Below, in pieces: positions 27,490 through 36,735 of a stretch of 64,000 nucleotides of DNA. How positions within the stretch are numbered: position 1 is the stretch's first letter; each line of letters begins with the position of its first letter. A program made the position numbers and the translations under genes. The notes beneath the pieces are model-generated. The model was not told the origin of the DNA and did no database searches. It saw nothing but the letters and a program-made list of their open reading frames with translations. Source of the DNA: Corynebacterium freiburgense (GTDB lineage Bacteria > Actinomycetota > Actinomycetes > Mycobacteriales > Mycobacteriaceae); NCBI RefSeq assembly GCF_030408815.1, contig NZ_CP047355.1, positions 868,001 to 932,000 on the forward strand, written 5' to 3'.

Positions 27490-28262
27490 GCGTGTGCACC
27501 GTGGGTTGTGGGGTCTGCTGGTTCGTTAGAGGGGTTTCGGTATTCTGCTGTGGGTGCAGTTGAGTTGATGGGATCGTTTAGGCCTTGATCTGCGGGGGCG
27601 TCGTATTGCGAAGACGTGTGTGGATGTTGCTAGTGGTGTTGTGGTGTCCTCGCAGTATGTGCCTAATCCTTTGACGTGGACTGACTATTTCGGGCTACAG
27701 AGGTGCAATGAGAAGTTTCAAAGTGCTATTGAACAAGTGATAAAAGGATTCGATGATCTTGTGGTAGAGGCTAATAGACAAATGTATGTGGGGCAGAAAG
27801 AGCGTGGTTTTAATATAGCAACAATAATGACATTGGAAGTCGAGATTGTTATGCTTCCGGGACAGTGGATGATTGGACGATTTAGTAAAGTATATTGATA
27901 ATTTCAAAGGCACGATTATTTGATTTGAAAATGTGGCATGGCCGGTGAATAAGGTTCGAGATGCGGAGGATTTAAAGAACCTTTCGTCTTACGCGAGGAA
28001 GCGAGTGATGGGGTGTTCATTCCACGCGGAGCAAAAGCTGCTTCGGTATGCCGCGAACACGGATAAACAGCCGGTAGTACTGATTACCGACTACACAGCA
28101 TGCCCAAACAGAAAAGATACTCGTAATGCTATTAAAAAGAGCATCGGTAGCTACTTAACGTGCACCGATTTGTTAAAGGAAGCGCAAATGTATACCACTA
28201 GTACTGATAGCGACTATAAACAGGTATATCGTTGGCTGTTTTATGTGCCGCGTATTTGGTAG
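27490..28262 (+). pseudogene. Broken second RHS/toxin cassette
   Basis: The stretch is a mosaic of pieces that match the intact fragment upstream: 27490-27590 matches 25470-25570, the part from 27591 (GATCTGCGGGGGCG) matches 25806-25870, and from TATGTGCCTAATCC on it matches 26326 onward. Two large internal deletions thus join the YD region directly to the VPNPLTWTDYFGLQR end. The toxin tip that follows is a related but diverged version. It has a frameshift near 27849 (after NIATIMTLE) and a stop near 27921 before the frame reopens at about 27933. The tail still holds FHAEQKLL, ACPN and SYLTC with the same spacing as the intact tip. It cannot give a full toxin. Confidence 0.85.
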
Positions 28263-28392
28263 TCGTTGTTGCAAGGTCTGTGGTTGTTATGGTGGTGGAT
28301 TCGCCGTGAGGTTAAGCCGCACCAATTTTTGAACATGTTTTCGGTTTTGGTGCGCGATAATAGTTTGTGAATTGGAAGGGTAGGAAAGCTTG

Positions 28393-28962
28393 ATGCGAGA
28401 TCGTTTTGTACAAGCGCTAGTGGACTTGCCGCTGGATGAGTTTCGCCGGTGTTTTCATCGCCTGTGTGCGATGGTGAATGCTGATGATGCGTTGGGGATG
28501 TATTTAATGGTGAGTCGTCGGAGTGAGCAGTTTTTTACAATGGCGGATGGGTCACCGTGGTTGGAGGTGGCGTGGACTTCGAATGAGCCGTGTATTCCTT
28601 ATGTTCCTCCTTTATTAGGGGGAACGCTGACGAGGTTTGGTGTGTGTGAAGTGGTGAAGCCGGTGGGGGAGGAGTTTTTGATCGAGGAAATTTTCAGTAT
28701 TAGCAGGTTTGATGATTTTGATTTGGTGGTGACCGACGAGCCGGGTTTTCCTGAGGGGGTTCGGTCAGCATTCTCATATTATATGATCCACAATGACGGG
28801 TTCGAAGCCCTTGATGAACGGTGGTTGCGTGGTACTCGGAGCTACGTGTATTCGCCTGGGAATATTGATGAAGATAATATACATGACAATGAGTTTGGTG
28901 CGTTTGCTACCTATACAAAAGAGTTTGTAGGTTTATTTCCGCGGTCTGCTCGTTTCGAGTAA
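28393..28962 (+). CDS. Putative immunity protein 2 (paralogue)
   Basis: This 189-residue paralogue of the immunity candidate at 26922 follows the broken toxin cassette by 130 bases. The N-terminal half (LVDLPLDEFRRCFHRLCAM) is nearly identical to the first copy; the middle (about 55-80, TSNEPCIPYVPPLLGG) is the most different part, as expected if this region sets specificity. The start ATG 28393 has GGAAAG at 28383-28388 just before it. Its open frame is intact although the toxin cassette before it is broken, so it looks like an orphan immunity gene kept for protection against neighbours carrying the matching tip. Confidence 0.65.
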   Translation: MRDRFVQALVDLPLDEFRRCFHRLCAMVNADDALGMYLMVSRRSEQFFTMADGSPWLEVAWTSNEPCIPYVPPLLGGTLTRFGVCEVVKPVGEEFLIEEIFSISRFDDFDLVVTDEPGFPEGVRSAFSYYMIHNDGFEALDERWLRGTRSYVYSPGNIDEDNIHDNEFGAFATYTKEFVGLFPRSARFE

Positions 28963-29043
28963 TTGGTTTTAGTAAACCTGTGTAAAATATTTTAGTTTTG
29001 TTTATGTATTTGTGAGCGGTGCGCGGTTTGGGGAGAGGAAGTT

Positions 29044-29616
29044 TTGTCGCTTGATGATTGTGTGAAGGGGACTGTTGATTTGCCACGGGATGAGTTTGAG
29101 CGGCGTTTTCATCGCCTGTGTGCGATGGTGAATGCTGATGATGCATTGCGGATGTATTTGATGGTGCTTCGAAAACTTGAAGAGTTTTTTGTGATGGCGA
29201 ATGCGTCTCCGTGGTTGGAGGAGGCGCGGGCGTCAGATAGGACGCCTGATCCGTTTTTGGAGTTTTTTGGTATTCCTACGGCTAGGTTTGGTGTGTTTGA
29301 CGTGGTGAAGCCGGTGGGGGAGGTGTTTTTGATTGAAGATATTTTCAGCAAAGGCAGGTTTGGTAATTTTGTTTTAGTGGTGACCGATGAGCCGGGTTTT
29401 CCTGAGGGGGTGTGGCAGATGTTTTCGGGTTATATCGTTAATGAAGTTGGTATTGGGGAGATTTATGAACGGTATCTGCGTGGTGGGCGGAGTTTTGTGT
29501 ATGCGCCTGGGAACATTGATGTATATAATGTCAATGATCATGAGTATGGTGTGTTTTTCACCTATTCGGAGGAGTTTGCGGAAATCTTTCCGGATGCAGA
29601 AAGTGACAAATGGTGA
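29044..29616 (+). CDS. Putative immunity protein 3 (paralogue)
   Basis: The third member of the local family (190 aa) stands without any toxin remnant of its own in front. The start is a TTG at 29044 preceded by GAGAGGAAG. It keeps the family core (PRDEFERRFHRLCAMVNADDAL, FGVFDVVKPVGEVFLIEDIF, RGGRSFVYAPGNID) but is diverged at the N-terminus and C-terminus (DAESDKW rather than SARFE). Intact frame and own ribosome binding site argue that it is a working gene. The function is inferred from its relatives. Confidence 0.62.
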   Translation: MSLDDCVKGTVDLPRDEFERRFHRLCAMVNADDALRMYLMVLRKLEEFFVMANASPWLEEARASDRTPDPFLEFFGIPTARFGVFDVVKPVGEVFLIEDIFSKGRFGNFVLVVTDEPGFPEGVWQMFSGYIVNEVGIGEIYERYLRGGRSFVYAPGNIDVYNVNDHEYGVFFTYSEEFAEIFPDAESDKW

Positions 29617-29690
29617 GCGTCTGCATCAAGTAGGAGCATTGCCCGCTTTAGTTTGAATGCTTGATTTTTGCCTATTGGTGGTTGTTCACA

Positions 29691-30835
29691 TTATGGGCGT
29701 TGTTTTATTTGTGCTAAATGTTTATCTATGCTGGCTTGGATTATGGAATGTATTTGTTGTTTAACTTTCGCCGAGTCAGCAAATTGGATAGCGGACATTA
29801 AAAGATTGTCTAGTGAATATCCATTGAATGCTTCGGGTGCTCCTAAAGCGTATAGAAGTTTCTCGTGGTATTCAGGTTCTACCGAGTCGAGTTTGTTAAA
29901 AATTTCTATAAAGACATCTTCTTCAATTGTGCTGGTTGCTACAAAGTTCCAGATATGGCATTTGCGCTGCTGTGCGATGCGGCGAATCCAACGGTTTCGT
30001 TCCTTATTTCGGAAGTTTCTACTTTTTCAACTGATTCATTATTTCCAAAGTAGGCACATAGTTTCTGTTTTAAATAATCTCCCGTGCTATGAAAGTTTGT
30101 GTAAATGATTATTTTGGTGGGTTCGTTTTCGGGTTTTTGAGTTTTCATATAGTCGTCTAGTATTAATTGCAATGACTGCCATTTGTGATCTTCTGCGTTA
30201 TGTGGAAGTTCCGGATCACGGTCCGGTTTGTCATAATCATAGAAGTCAGGGCTGATAAAGGTGACGGCATTTTCTAGTTTTGCCTGAATGGTGTTTGGGC
30301 TGGAGGTAACGTTGCGTATTTGTTGGCATAGGCGCTGGTGGCGGGGCGAAAGCGAGTATGTCACTGTGTGGAATTGGTGTTCTGGAAATAGTGGCTTGCC
30401 ATTATTTGTGCGGAGGTCTTCTTTTCTAAGGCTGGGCATGTATCCATCAGTGTTGGGCTGCGCATCTTGAGGCGTCTTGTCAAAGTAGTCTTGGTCGAGC
30501 AGTGAAAGTAGTGTCCGGTATTCCCTGTGCCCATAGGCTTTGGGGGTTGCTGTAAGGAGTAGTAAATTGTCGGAGGTCTTGGTGGTGAGTAGGTCTGCTT
30601 GGTCAATAATTGCAAGGTCCCAGTGGGATTCTTTTAGATTTTAAAGTGTTTGCTCTCTGCGTGCCGCGAAGCGCCTTGGCACCTGCCGCTATCAATGAGT
30701 TCTTTGAGGTATAGGCAAGCGGTAATGGTTTTTCCGGTGCCAAAATCTTCGGCAAGGAGATAGCGGAGTGGGTCACGGGAAAGAAATTCATTCAGAGCTT
30801 GTTGTTAGTGTGGCAGAAGTTCTATATCAGAAGTC
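29691..30835 (-). pseudogene. Decayed SNF2/DEAD-type helicase gene
   Basis: Read on the minus strand, several frames together give the skeleton of an SNF2-type helicase. In order they are: LLPH then QQALNEFLSRDPLRYLLAEDFGTGKTITACLYLKEL (Walker A, with a stop inside), a stop at about 30642, and then SHWDLAIIDQADLL (degenerate DEAH box). LLLLTATPKAYG (motif III) comes next, followed by the intact middle frame 30439-29939 with IIIYTNFHSTGDYL. A final frame with RIAQQRKCHIWNFVATSTIEEDVF (motif VI) ends at 29691. Motif V and the part between Walker A and the DEAH box are missing. It has at least two frame breaks and internal deletions, so it is dead. Similar helicases occur in phage-defence islands. 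Confidence 0.8.
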
Positions 30836-30933
30836 ATGGGGCAAAAATATCAACAGTGTTCAACAGGCTCGTGTGCTTCATGAATTGGCGTTCTAATACG
30901 AACGGTTGGCCGGTAAAGCTTTCTGGTACACAT

Positions 30934-31926
30934 ATGGGCATGGGCGTTATTGATACTTTGCGTGTTCCTGTAATTGCTGCCCCAATGGCGGGTGGTCCTT
31001 CTACCCCTGAGTTGGTAAATGCTGTATCTGCGGCAGGTGGATTTGGGTTTTTGGCTGCGGGGTATATAAGTTCGCAGCGCTTAGCGGAGAATATGCGTGC
31101 TACAAGGGGGCCGTATGGGGTGAATTTGTTTGCGCCCCAGAAAGTGCCAAAGGATTTGGCCCCTGTGGAGGAATATGTTCGCAAACTCGATAAGGAGTTT
31201 GAACGAGCTGGTGTCCATCCGGGAGATTTTCGAACTGTTGATGTAGCCGATGGTTGGGACGAAAAGCTCGAACTTATTTATAAAGCGGCCGCGGAAGGGT
31301 GGGGGCCAGTAGTCGTTTCGGTAACGTTTGGGCTGCCAAGTACTGCGGAAATTCACCGCCTTCAAGCAGCGGGGATTGAAGTATGGGGAAGTGTTACAAA
31401 CGTTGATGCGGCGCGGGAGGCAGTGGGCAGGGGCGTCGATACGCTGGTGGTACAGGGCCCGGAAGCGGGTGGGCATCGAGCAACGTTTACTACGGAAGAA
31501 ACACCCTCTGAAGTGCCATTACGGGAATTAGTTGAGCAAATGCCGGAAGTTCCTTTGGTGGCGGCGGGAGGGATTATAAATGCTGAGCCATTGTCGTGGC
31601 CGGGAGTGCAAGCCATTGCGTGTGGGACGGCATTTTTGCTTGCTAATGAAGCCGGCACTGGAGCGTGGCAACGAGAGCTTATTAAAGGTGCTGTGCGTAC
31701 GGCTACTACGCGGGCATTTTCGGGTCGGGTGGCGCGCGGTGTGGAGACGAAATTTATGGCGAATCATATGGATGCGCCAGCCGTGTATCCGCACGTGAAT
31801 TCTATGATGGGGCCATTGCGGGCTGCTGCTCCTGAATATGCGGCGGCGTGGGCTGGTTGTGGGGTGTCATCAATTGTGGAGGCACCTGCCGCGGTAATTG
31901 TAGAACGGCTTATGGGCAGCCGATAG
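30934..31926 (+). CDS. Nitronate monooxygenase (NPD family)
   Basis: This FMN-dependent TIM-barrel enzyme (about 330 aa) oxidises alkyl nitronates such as propionate-3-nitronate, a toxic plant and fungal compound. The motifs are visible: PVIAAPMAGGPSTPELV at the start, GGFGFLAAGY, the catalytic histidine in QGPEAGGHRAT, and the FMN phosphate site VAAGGI and ACGTAFLLANEAG. The frame is open back to 30799, but that extension overlaps the 5' end of the dead helicase and has no family similarity. I set the start at ATG 30934 (ATG 30940 is possible); the ribosome binding site is weak. Confidence 0.85.
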   Translation: MGMGVIDTLRVPVIAAPMAGGPSTPELVNAVSAAGGFGFLAAGYISSQRLAENMRATRGPYGVNLFAPQKVPKDLAPVEEYVRKLDKEFERAGVHPGDFRTVDVADGWDEKLELIYKAAAEGWGPVVVSVTFGLPSTAEIHRLQAAGIEVWGSVTNVDAAREAVGRGVDTLVVQGPEAGGHRATFTTEETPSEVPLRELVEQMPEVPLVAAGGIINAEPLSWPGVQAIACGTAFLLANEAGTGAWQRELIKGAVRTATTRAFSGRVARGVETKFMANHMDAPAVYPHVNSMMGPLRAAAPEYAAAWAGCGVSSIVEAPAAVIVERLMGSR

Positions 31927-32126
31927 TCACATAAAGAAAATATAACTTTTACCCCCGTTGGGGTGGGGATTTTATATGAGTGTGCTGGTGATTCCTGGGG
32001 TTTTTGGGTGTTTGATATCGGGGGTGGGAAAGTCCAGAAAAACCATGATTGAGCCGGTAGCTTTGACTGTGTGCCAACAAAGCGTGGCATTGGCAAACCC
32101 AAATTTTAACGGAGGAATCCACACCC

Positions 32127-33569
32127 ATGACTACCCCGGTAACCAATGATTGGAACGAGCGGATCGCACTGGCCGAACAGATGATCCCGTTGATCGGCAA
32201 GCTGCACCGCGAACACAATGTGGTCACCTCCGTATATGGCCGATTGCTTATACACTGCACGGACATTGATGTGATTAAGTCGCATCGCTATGCACGGCGG
32301 ATTACTGACCAAGAACTGCCGCTGGCGAAAACTCTGCCGATCTTGCAGGAATTAGTACAGATGGATCTTGGCACGGCGTCGATTGACCTTGGGCAACTTG
32401 CGGCGCGTTTTGATGAAGAAGGCGGCGAGCTTCGTGCTTTCCTTGACCGCGAGTTGGCGTCGGTAATCGGTACGGCAAGCGAAACAAAACCTACTGATGT
32501 CGTGCTGTATGGTTTCGGCCGAATCGGACGTTTGCTCGCCCGTATTCTTATCGAACATCAGTCTGTTGATACTGGTTGCCGGTTGCGTGCTGTAGTAGTT
32601 CGGAAAAATGGTGAAGACGATATTGTAAAGCGCGCATCTCTGCTTCGCCGTGATTCTGTCCATGGTGCTTTCCGCGGCACTATTAGTGTGGACCGCGATA
32701 ACGATATTATCTGGGCAAATGGAACACCTATTCAGGTGATTTATTCCTCCGATCCAGCTACCGTGGATTACACTGCCTACGGAATTAATGATGCCATTGT
32801 GGTGGACAATACCGGCCGCTGGCGGGATCGCGCAGGCTTGGAACAACACCTTAAATCTAAGGGCGTAGCTAAAGTACTGCTAACCGCACCAGGTAAAGGT
32901 GACCTGAAAAATATTGTGTACGGCATCAACCATGGTGTGATTGAAGAAAGCGACCAAATTCTTTCCGCAGCATCATGCACCACCAATGCCATTACCCCAG
33001 TGCTTAAGGCGATTAATGATCGTTGGGGTGTGGAATTCGGCCATGTGGAAACTGTGCATTCATTTACTAATGATCAAAACCTAATTGATAATTTCCACAA
33101 GGGCCAGCGCCGTGGCCGCGCCGCCACACTCAATATGGTGCTTACTGAAACAGGTGCGGCAAAAGCAGTTTCCAAAGCGCTGCCGGAATTTGAAGGCAAA
33201 CTTACGGGTAATGCAATCCGTGTACCCACCCCGGACGTTTCTATGGCGGTACTCAACCTTACGCTGGAAAAAGAAGTAACCCGCGATGAAGTAAACACCT
33301 ATCTGCGGGAAGTTTCTTTAAACTCCGTGCTACGCCAGCAAATTGATTATATTCACTCCCCGGAGGTTGTTTCTACGGATTTTGTTGGAACTACCCGCGC
33401 CGGCATTGTGGATGGCCTGGCTACAATTGCGCAAGGCAAGCACCTTGTACTCTATGTGTGGTACGACAATGAATACGGATACTCAAACCAAGTAATCCGT
33501 ATTGTGGAGGAAATTGCTGGAGCCCGCCCGGCAGTAGTGCCAGAGCGTAAGCAACTTAATGAGCTCTAA
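32127..33569 (+). CDS. gapB: Glyceraldehyde-3-phosphate dehydrogenase, long type (GapB/GapX)
   Basis: The catalytic part (about 125-480) has the NAD(P)-binding start VLYGFGRIGRLLARIL, the active-site SAASCTTNAITPVLK with the nucleophilic cysteine, the catalytic histidine in HSFTNDQ, and the terminal VWYDNEYGYSNQVI. An N-terminal extension of about 120 residues precedes it, as in the second GAPDH of C. glutamicum (GapB, also called GapX, about 480 aa), which is thought to serve gluconeogenesis. That is the reason for the symbol. The ATG at 32127 follows AACGGAGGAA at a good distance. In C. glutamicum the gene lies in the same stretch before pth/prs/glmU. Confidence 0.9.
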   Translation: MTTPVTNDWNERIALAEQMIPLIGKLHREHNVVTSVYGRLLIHCTDIDVIKSHRYARRITDQELPLAKTLPILQELVQMDLGTASIDLGQLAARFDEEGGELRAFLDRELASVIGTASETKPTDVVLYGFGRIGRLLARILIEHQSVDTGCRLRAVVVRKNGEDDIVKRASLLRRDSVHGAFRGTISVDRDNDIIWANGTPIQVIYSSDPATVDYTAYGINDAIVVDNTGRWRDRAGLEQHLKSKGVAKVLLTAPGKGDLKNIVYGINHGVIEESDQILSAASCTTNAITPVLKAINDRWGVEFGHVETVHSFTNDQNLIDNFHKGQRRGRAATLNMVLTETGAAKAVSKALPEFEGKLTGNAIRVPTPDVSMAVLNLTLEKEVTRDEVNTYLREVSLNSVLRQQIDYIHSPEVVSTDFVGTTRAGIVDGLATIAQGKHLVLYVWYDNEYGYSNQVIRIVEEIAGARPAVVPERKQLNEL

Positions 33570-33606
33570 ATAGCATTTTGTACCGGCGTGTAGAAGTCCA
33601 TGTGGC

Positions 33607-34287
33607 TTAAATTGGCTCGTAGAATTCTGCATTGTGCAGGATAGCAAGGTCTTCTACATCGCCGGACCATTCCACGCTAATGCCATAACGCTCCAGCGTA
33701 GGGATAATACTGTTTTTCATAAGCTCCGCGGAACGCTGTATATATAGAGCGTCTGCTTTAGTGTCCGGCAGGGTGGTTTCTTCCGGCGATAGTACCGTGG
33801 CAAATCCAAGGACAAAGGTTTCTGGGGTTGGTGCGTGCTCTTGTACTTGCGCCTCAGTAAACTCCGCTGCTTTTTCTGCAAAGTTTTGCACGGAAAACCC
33901 TGGGATAAACGCGATTCCTTGCCAGGTATCCGGGGTTTCTTGCGCAGCTGCGGTCAGTTCCGAATGGCCTTCCTGCACTGTGTGCTCGCACATTTGGTCA
34001 GTAAGTACTTGTTGTTGTTCAAGTTGCGCAAAAGCACGAGCAAGGTTGGTGGTCACTTCCCCAAATGATGCTTGTTGCTGCAATCTGGCTTGAACTATAA
34101 TCTCCGCTATTTGTTCGGCTTGTTCATCGGTGAACTCTTCAAATTCTTCCGTAATGAGGTAAGAAAAATCATCATCACCTTGGATAATCTCTTGCCAGCA
34201 CACATAAATTACATCATTGGCTATGTCAGGTGGGCATAGTTCAGTAGGAAGAGACAGCGAATTCGGGATAGCGTTGAGCTTAAACAT
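33607..34287 (-). CDS. Hypothetical protein
   Basis: This is an acidic soluble protein (226 aa) with no membrane segment or signal. The N-terminal part has DDFSYLITEEFEEFTDEQAEQIAEIIVQARLQQQ, a helical acidic stretch; the middle has QMCEHTVQEGHSELTAAA and IAFIPGFSVQNF; the C-terminal SIIPTLERYGISVEWSGD resembles the ending of small actinobacterial proteins of unknown function (DUF6891-like in style, not confirmed). It lies convergent to gapB. I cannot assign a role. Confidence 0.6.
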   Translation of the reverse strand: MFKLNAIPNSLSLPTELCPPDIANDVIYVCWQEIIQGDDDFSYLITEEFEEFTDEQAEQIAEIIVQARLQQQASFGEVTTNLARAFAQLEQQQVLTDQMCEHTVQEGHSELTAAAQETPDTWQGIAFIPGFSVQNFAEKAAEFTEAQVQEHAPTPETFVLGFATVLSPEETTLPDTKADALYIQRSAELMKNSIIPTLERYGISVEWSGDVEDLAILHNAEFYEPI

Positions 34288-34320
34288 AAAATGCAGTGTA
34301 GCCGAACATAGTAATCTGCA

Positions 34321-35772
34321 TTATAAATGGGGCATATGTGGTTTTCCCGTACCTTTATATGTTCTTCGAATTTCTTTATATACAATGACCGCGGTAAGAA
34401 TATGGATTTCTAAAATAATAAGATGGAAAAGCAAGGCTATGTCGGGTGCCCCAACTTCAACTTCTGAAAGCTCATGGCCAAAAGCTTTGGGTCCGCCATA
34501 ATATACAAGTAATGCACTAGCAATACCAAGGATTAGTGGAATGCTTGTTCGTAAAAACGCTTGTTGTGAGCTTTTTGGCGCCGTTGTACGTAGAGGTTTT
34601 CGGGCAAAATACAATGTGATAATGGCAAGAACGGCAAGCACTAAGCTTTGCGCGCTCAGTATAAGGATATCGGTGGGAATAAGCGAAGCTTGCGTATAAT
34701 CCTCTAGCTCAAAATATTTTGCAATAAACGCATTAGCACCATTTCTGCGCCGTTCATTATATTGTGTTCGTAAGCCGAGTTCATTGGTAAATACAACCAG
34801 TCCACGGTTGGTTTCTGGGGTAAATCCAATATAGGACGTATATCCCCACACACTTCCTGAGTGATATACATATTCAATTGTTTTACTGTTTTTGGTTTTG
34901 CGTTGTTTATAATTGAGCCCAGCGCCGTATTCATGGTTTTGGGAAACTCGGGTACGGGGAATTGTACTGGGAGAGTTATGGTGAATGTGTTGTTGCAATT
35001 GCCAGCGTGCATATAACGCAAACTGTTTGCTTGTTCCAGAAAGGAAAACTGATCCAAAAGCATTAGGCCAAGTTTCTACCGGTGCGGCCCGATGGGTACC
35101 AAAGAATGGCTGGTGACCTTGGGGTACACGAATATTAAAGGTTTCCTGGTCGCTAATAATCGGGGAACTTCCACTTGGCTTCCCAACTTTTTCTTGGATA
35201 ATATCGGCAAAGTTTGTGCCTGCCGCACGGGAAAGAATTTCCTGGAGCAGGGAATAACCGGTATTTGAATATTGGTATTGGCCGGGATTTTGAATATCTT
35301 TAAAATTCTGAAGCCGTTGGAGAAGTTCCTCATTTGTGGCCACCCCGGGAATAATATTTGCTGGCAAACCCGAAGTGTGGTGGATCAATTGAAGCACTGT
35401 TGTTTTTTGTGCATCTAATGTGCTGCCCAGCAGTTCAGGAAGATATTGTGTGATCGGACTTTCTAGGTCAAGGTAGCCTTCTTCTGAAAGTTGTATCGCT
35501 GCAGCGGCAGTTAATGATTTAGATAGTGCCCCCCATACAAACGGTGTGTCTTCGCCAAGGAGGTATCCATTGCCGTCTTTTCCAATATACGTTTCTTTTG
35601 TAATCCCATCGCTATTAAATTCGATAACAGCAATTCCGGGCGCGCCAATTGCCTCGATTGCATCGTTATAATCCTGCTTTGTCACCGCCATTGCATCGGG
35701 CGGTGTAAGGGTAAAGAGCACGCATAAGAGTGCTAAGCAGATATTGAATGCTCGTTGGATGGGGTTTCTCAT
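34321..35772 (-). CDS. Beta-lactamase-like serine hydrolase homologue lacking the nucleophile
   Basis: The protein (483 aa) has an N-terminal signal peptide (ICLALLCVLFTLTPPDAMA) and the PF00144 (class C beta-lactamase/esterase) fold. It has an extracytoplasmic domain with YSN in QYQYSNTGYSLL (second motif) and HSG in VYHSGSVWGYTS (third motif). Four hydrophobic segments lie at the C-terminus (about 373-470). The first motif, S-x-x-K, should contain the nucleophilic serine (as in GSVSKS), but here it reads VWGALSKS: the residue at 82 is alanine, three before the lysine K85. The codon is GCA, not a near-miss frame. It is therefore probably a non-catalytic relative, perhaps a wall-fragment or peptide sensor. 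Confidence 0.8.
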   Translation of the reverse strand: MRNPIQRAFNICLALLCVLFTLTPPDAMAVTKQDYNDAIEAIGAPGIAVIEFNSDGITKETYIGKDGNGYLLGEDTPFVWGALSKSLTAAAAIQLSEEGYLDLESPITQYLPELLGSTLDAQKTTVLQLIHHTSGLPANIIPGVATNEELLQRLQNFKDIQNPGQYQYSNTGYSLLQEILSRAAGTNFADIIQEKVGKPSGSSPIISDQETFNIRVPQGHQPFFGTHRAAPVETWPNAFGSVFLSGTSKQFALYARWQLQQHIHHNSPSTIPRTRVSQNHEYGAGLNYKQRKTKNSKTIEYVYHSGSVWGYTSYIGFTPETNRGLVVFTNELGLRTQYNERRRNGANAFIAKYFELEDYTQASLIPTDILILSAQSLVLAVLAIITLYFARKPLRTTAPKSSQQAFLRTSIPLILGIASALLVYYGGPKAFGHELSEVEVGAPDIALLFHLIILEIHILTAVIVYKEIRRTYKGTGKPHMPHL

Positions 35773-35889
35773 ACAGACTCTTCTATGGGTTTATATGATC
35801 CTGTATGGTGAGTACTTTCAACGAGCTCATAATTCGCAGTGTAGCCGGAGAAACATACACGTGCTTCAGGGATTACCCTGATTTATTTT

Positions 35890-36627
35890 CTACGGCAGAA
35901 CTGCAAATGCCCGAGCGGGGAAGCCGGTTCCATGCTGCGGCTTGGGCCATGTTGCCACAATCAATGCGCCAGTAGCCGGTACCTGATCAAGGTTTGCTAA
36001 AAGTTCAATCTGCCAACGGTCTTTCTCAAGCAATAAAAGTTCGGTAGGCAATGCGCCGCCTGATACGACAATTCCCTGGTCAGTGTCGGTAGTTTCGTGG
36101 CCAATGGCGGTAATATTGCGCTGCTCAATTAGCCATTCCACAATTTCGGTATTCCATCCTGGATAATGCGCAATGCCATCCGCATCTTTGTTTGCCATGG
36201 CATCGGGATTTGGCCATCTATGTGACCAGTCTGTGCGCAGTGCAACGAACGCGCCTTCGGGAATGCGGGTATATGCAGTTTCCCATTGCTCAATATCGCT
36301 TATCGACGGCGTGAAGTCAGCGTTTTCAGATGCCTCTCGGGAGAAATCAAGGACAACTAAAGGCAAGATCATCTGGTCAACGCTAATATCATCTAAGGTT
36401 CGAGCCCCGGCCACAAAATGGACAGGTGGGTCAATATGGGTGCCCCATTGACCAACAAAACTATACTGCGTAATGGCGAATCCGTGTTCTTCTACGGTAA
36501 AAAGTGTTTTCCGCTCTTCATCGGGTAGAAGGTGAAAGCGGGGTTGGCCTGCATGGAATGCATGTGTGAGGTCTATATAGCGATGTTGAGTGCGTAGGGT
36601 GTGGGCAAGATCCCATAAATTTGTCAT
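35890..36627 (-). CDS. Cyclase family protein (kynurenine formamidase-like)
   Basis: This 245-residue protein has the metal-binding signature WGTHIDPPVHF of the cyclase/formamidase family, in which the first histidine of the usual H-x-G-T-H is replaced by Q (QWGTH). It has the second motif ATGALIVATWPKPQHG at the end and the DLTHAFHAGQPRF start. Related enzymes hydrolyse N-formylkynurenine or amide/lactone bonds. No tryptophan catabolism genes lie nearby, so the substrate is open. It stands alone on the minus strand between the serine-hydrolase-like gene and the small Cys-rich gene. Confidence 0.8.
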   Translation of the reverse strand: MTNLWDLAHTLRTQHRYIDLTHAFHAGQPRFHLLPDEERKTLFTVEEHGFAITQYSFVGQWGTHIDPPVHFVAGARTLDDISVDQMILPLVVLDFSREASENADFTPSISDIEQWETAYTRIPEGAFVALRTDWSHRWPNPDAMANKDADGIAHYPGWNTEIVEWLIEQRNITAIGHETTDTDQGIVVSGGALPTELLLLEKDRWQIELLANLDQVPATGALIVATWPKPQHGTGFPARAFAVLP

Positions 36628-36735
36628 GACAGACAGCTTAGTCTATAAATTCCGTACAGCATAGTTCTGGGGTGGGGGAGGGTGATTGAGTGTCAAAACT
36701 GGCTTTCGCTTTGCTTGTCAGGTTAGGCTTTGCTT

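Noticed and set aside
29668..30108. Plus-strand open frame of 146 residues
   Set aside because: It is antisense to the helicase remnant, whose motifs read clearly on the minus strand.
31951..31964. ACCCC-CGTT-GGGGT as terminator of the nitronate monooxygenase gene
   Set aside because: Five base pairs only and the following TTTTAT is separated by GGGGA; too weak to call.
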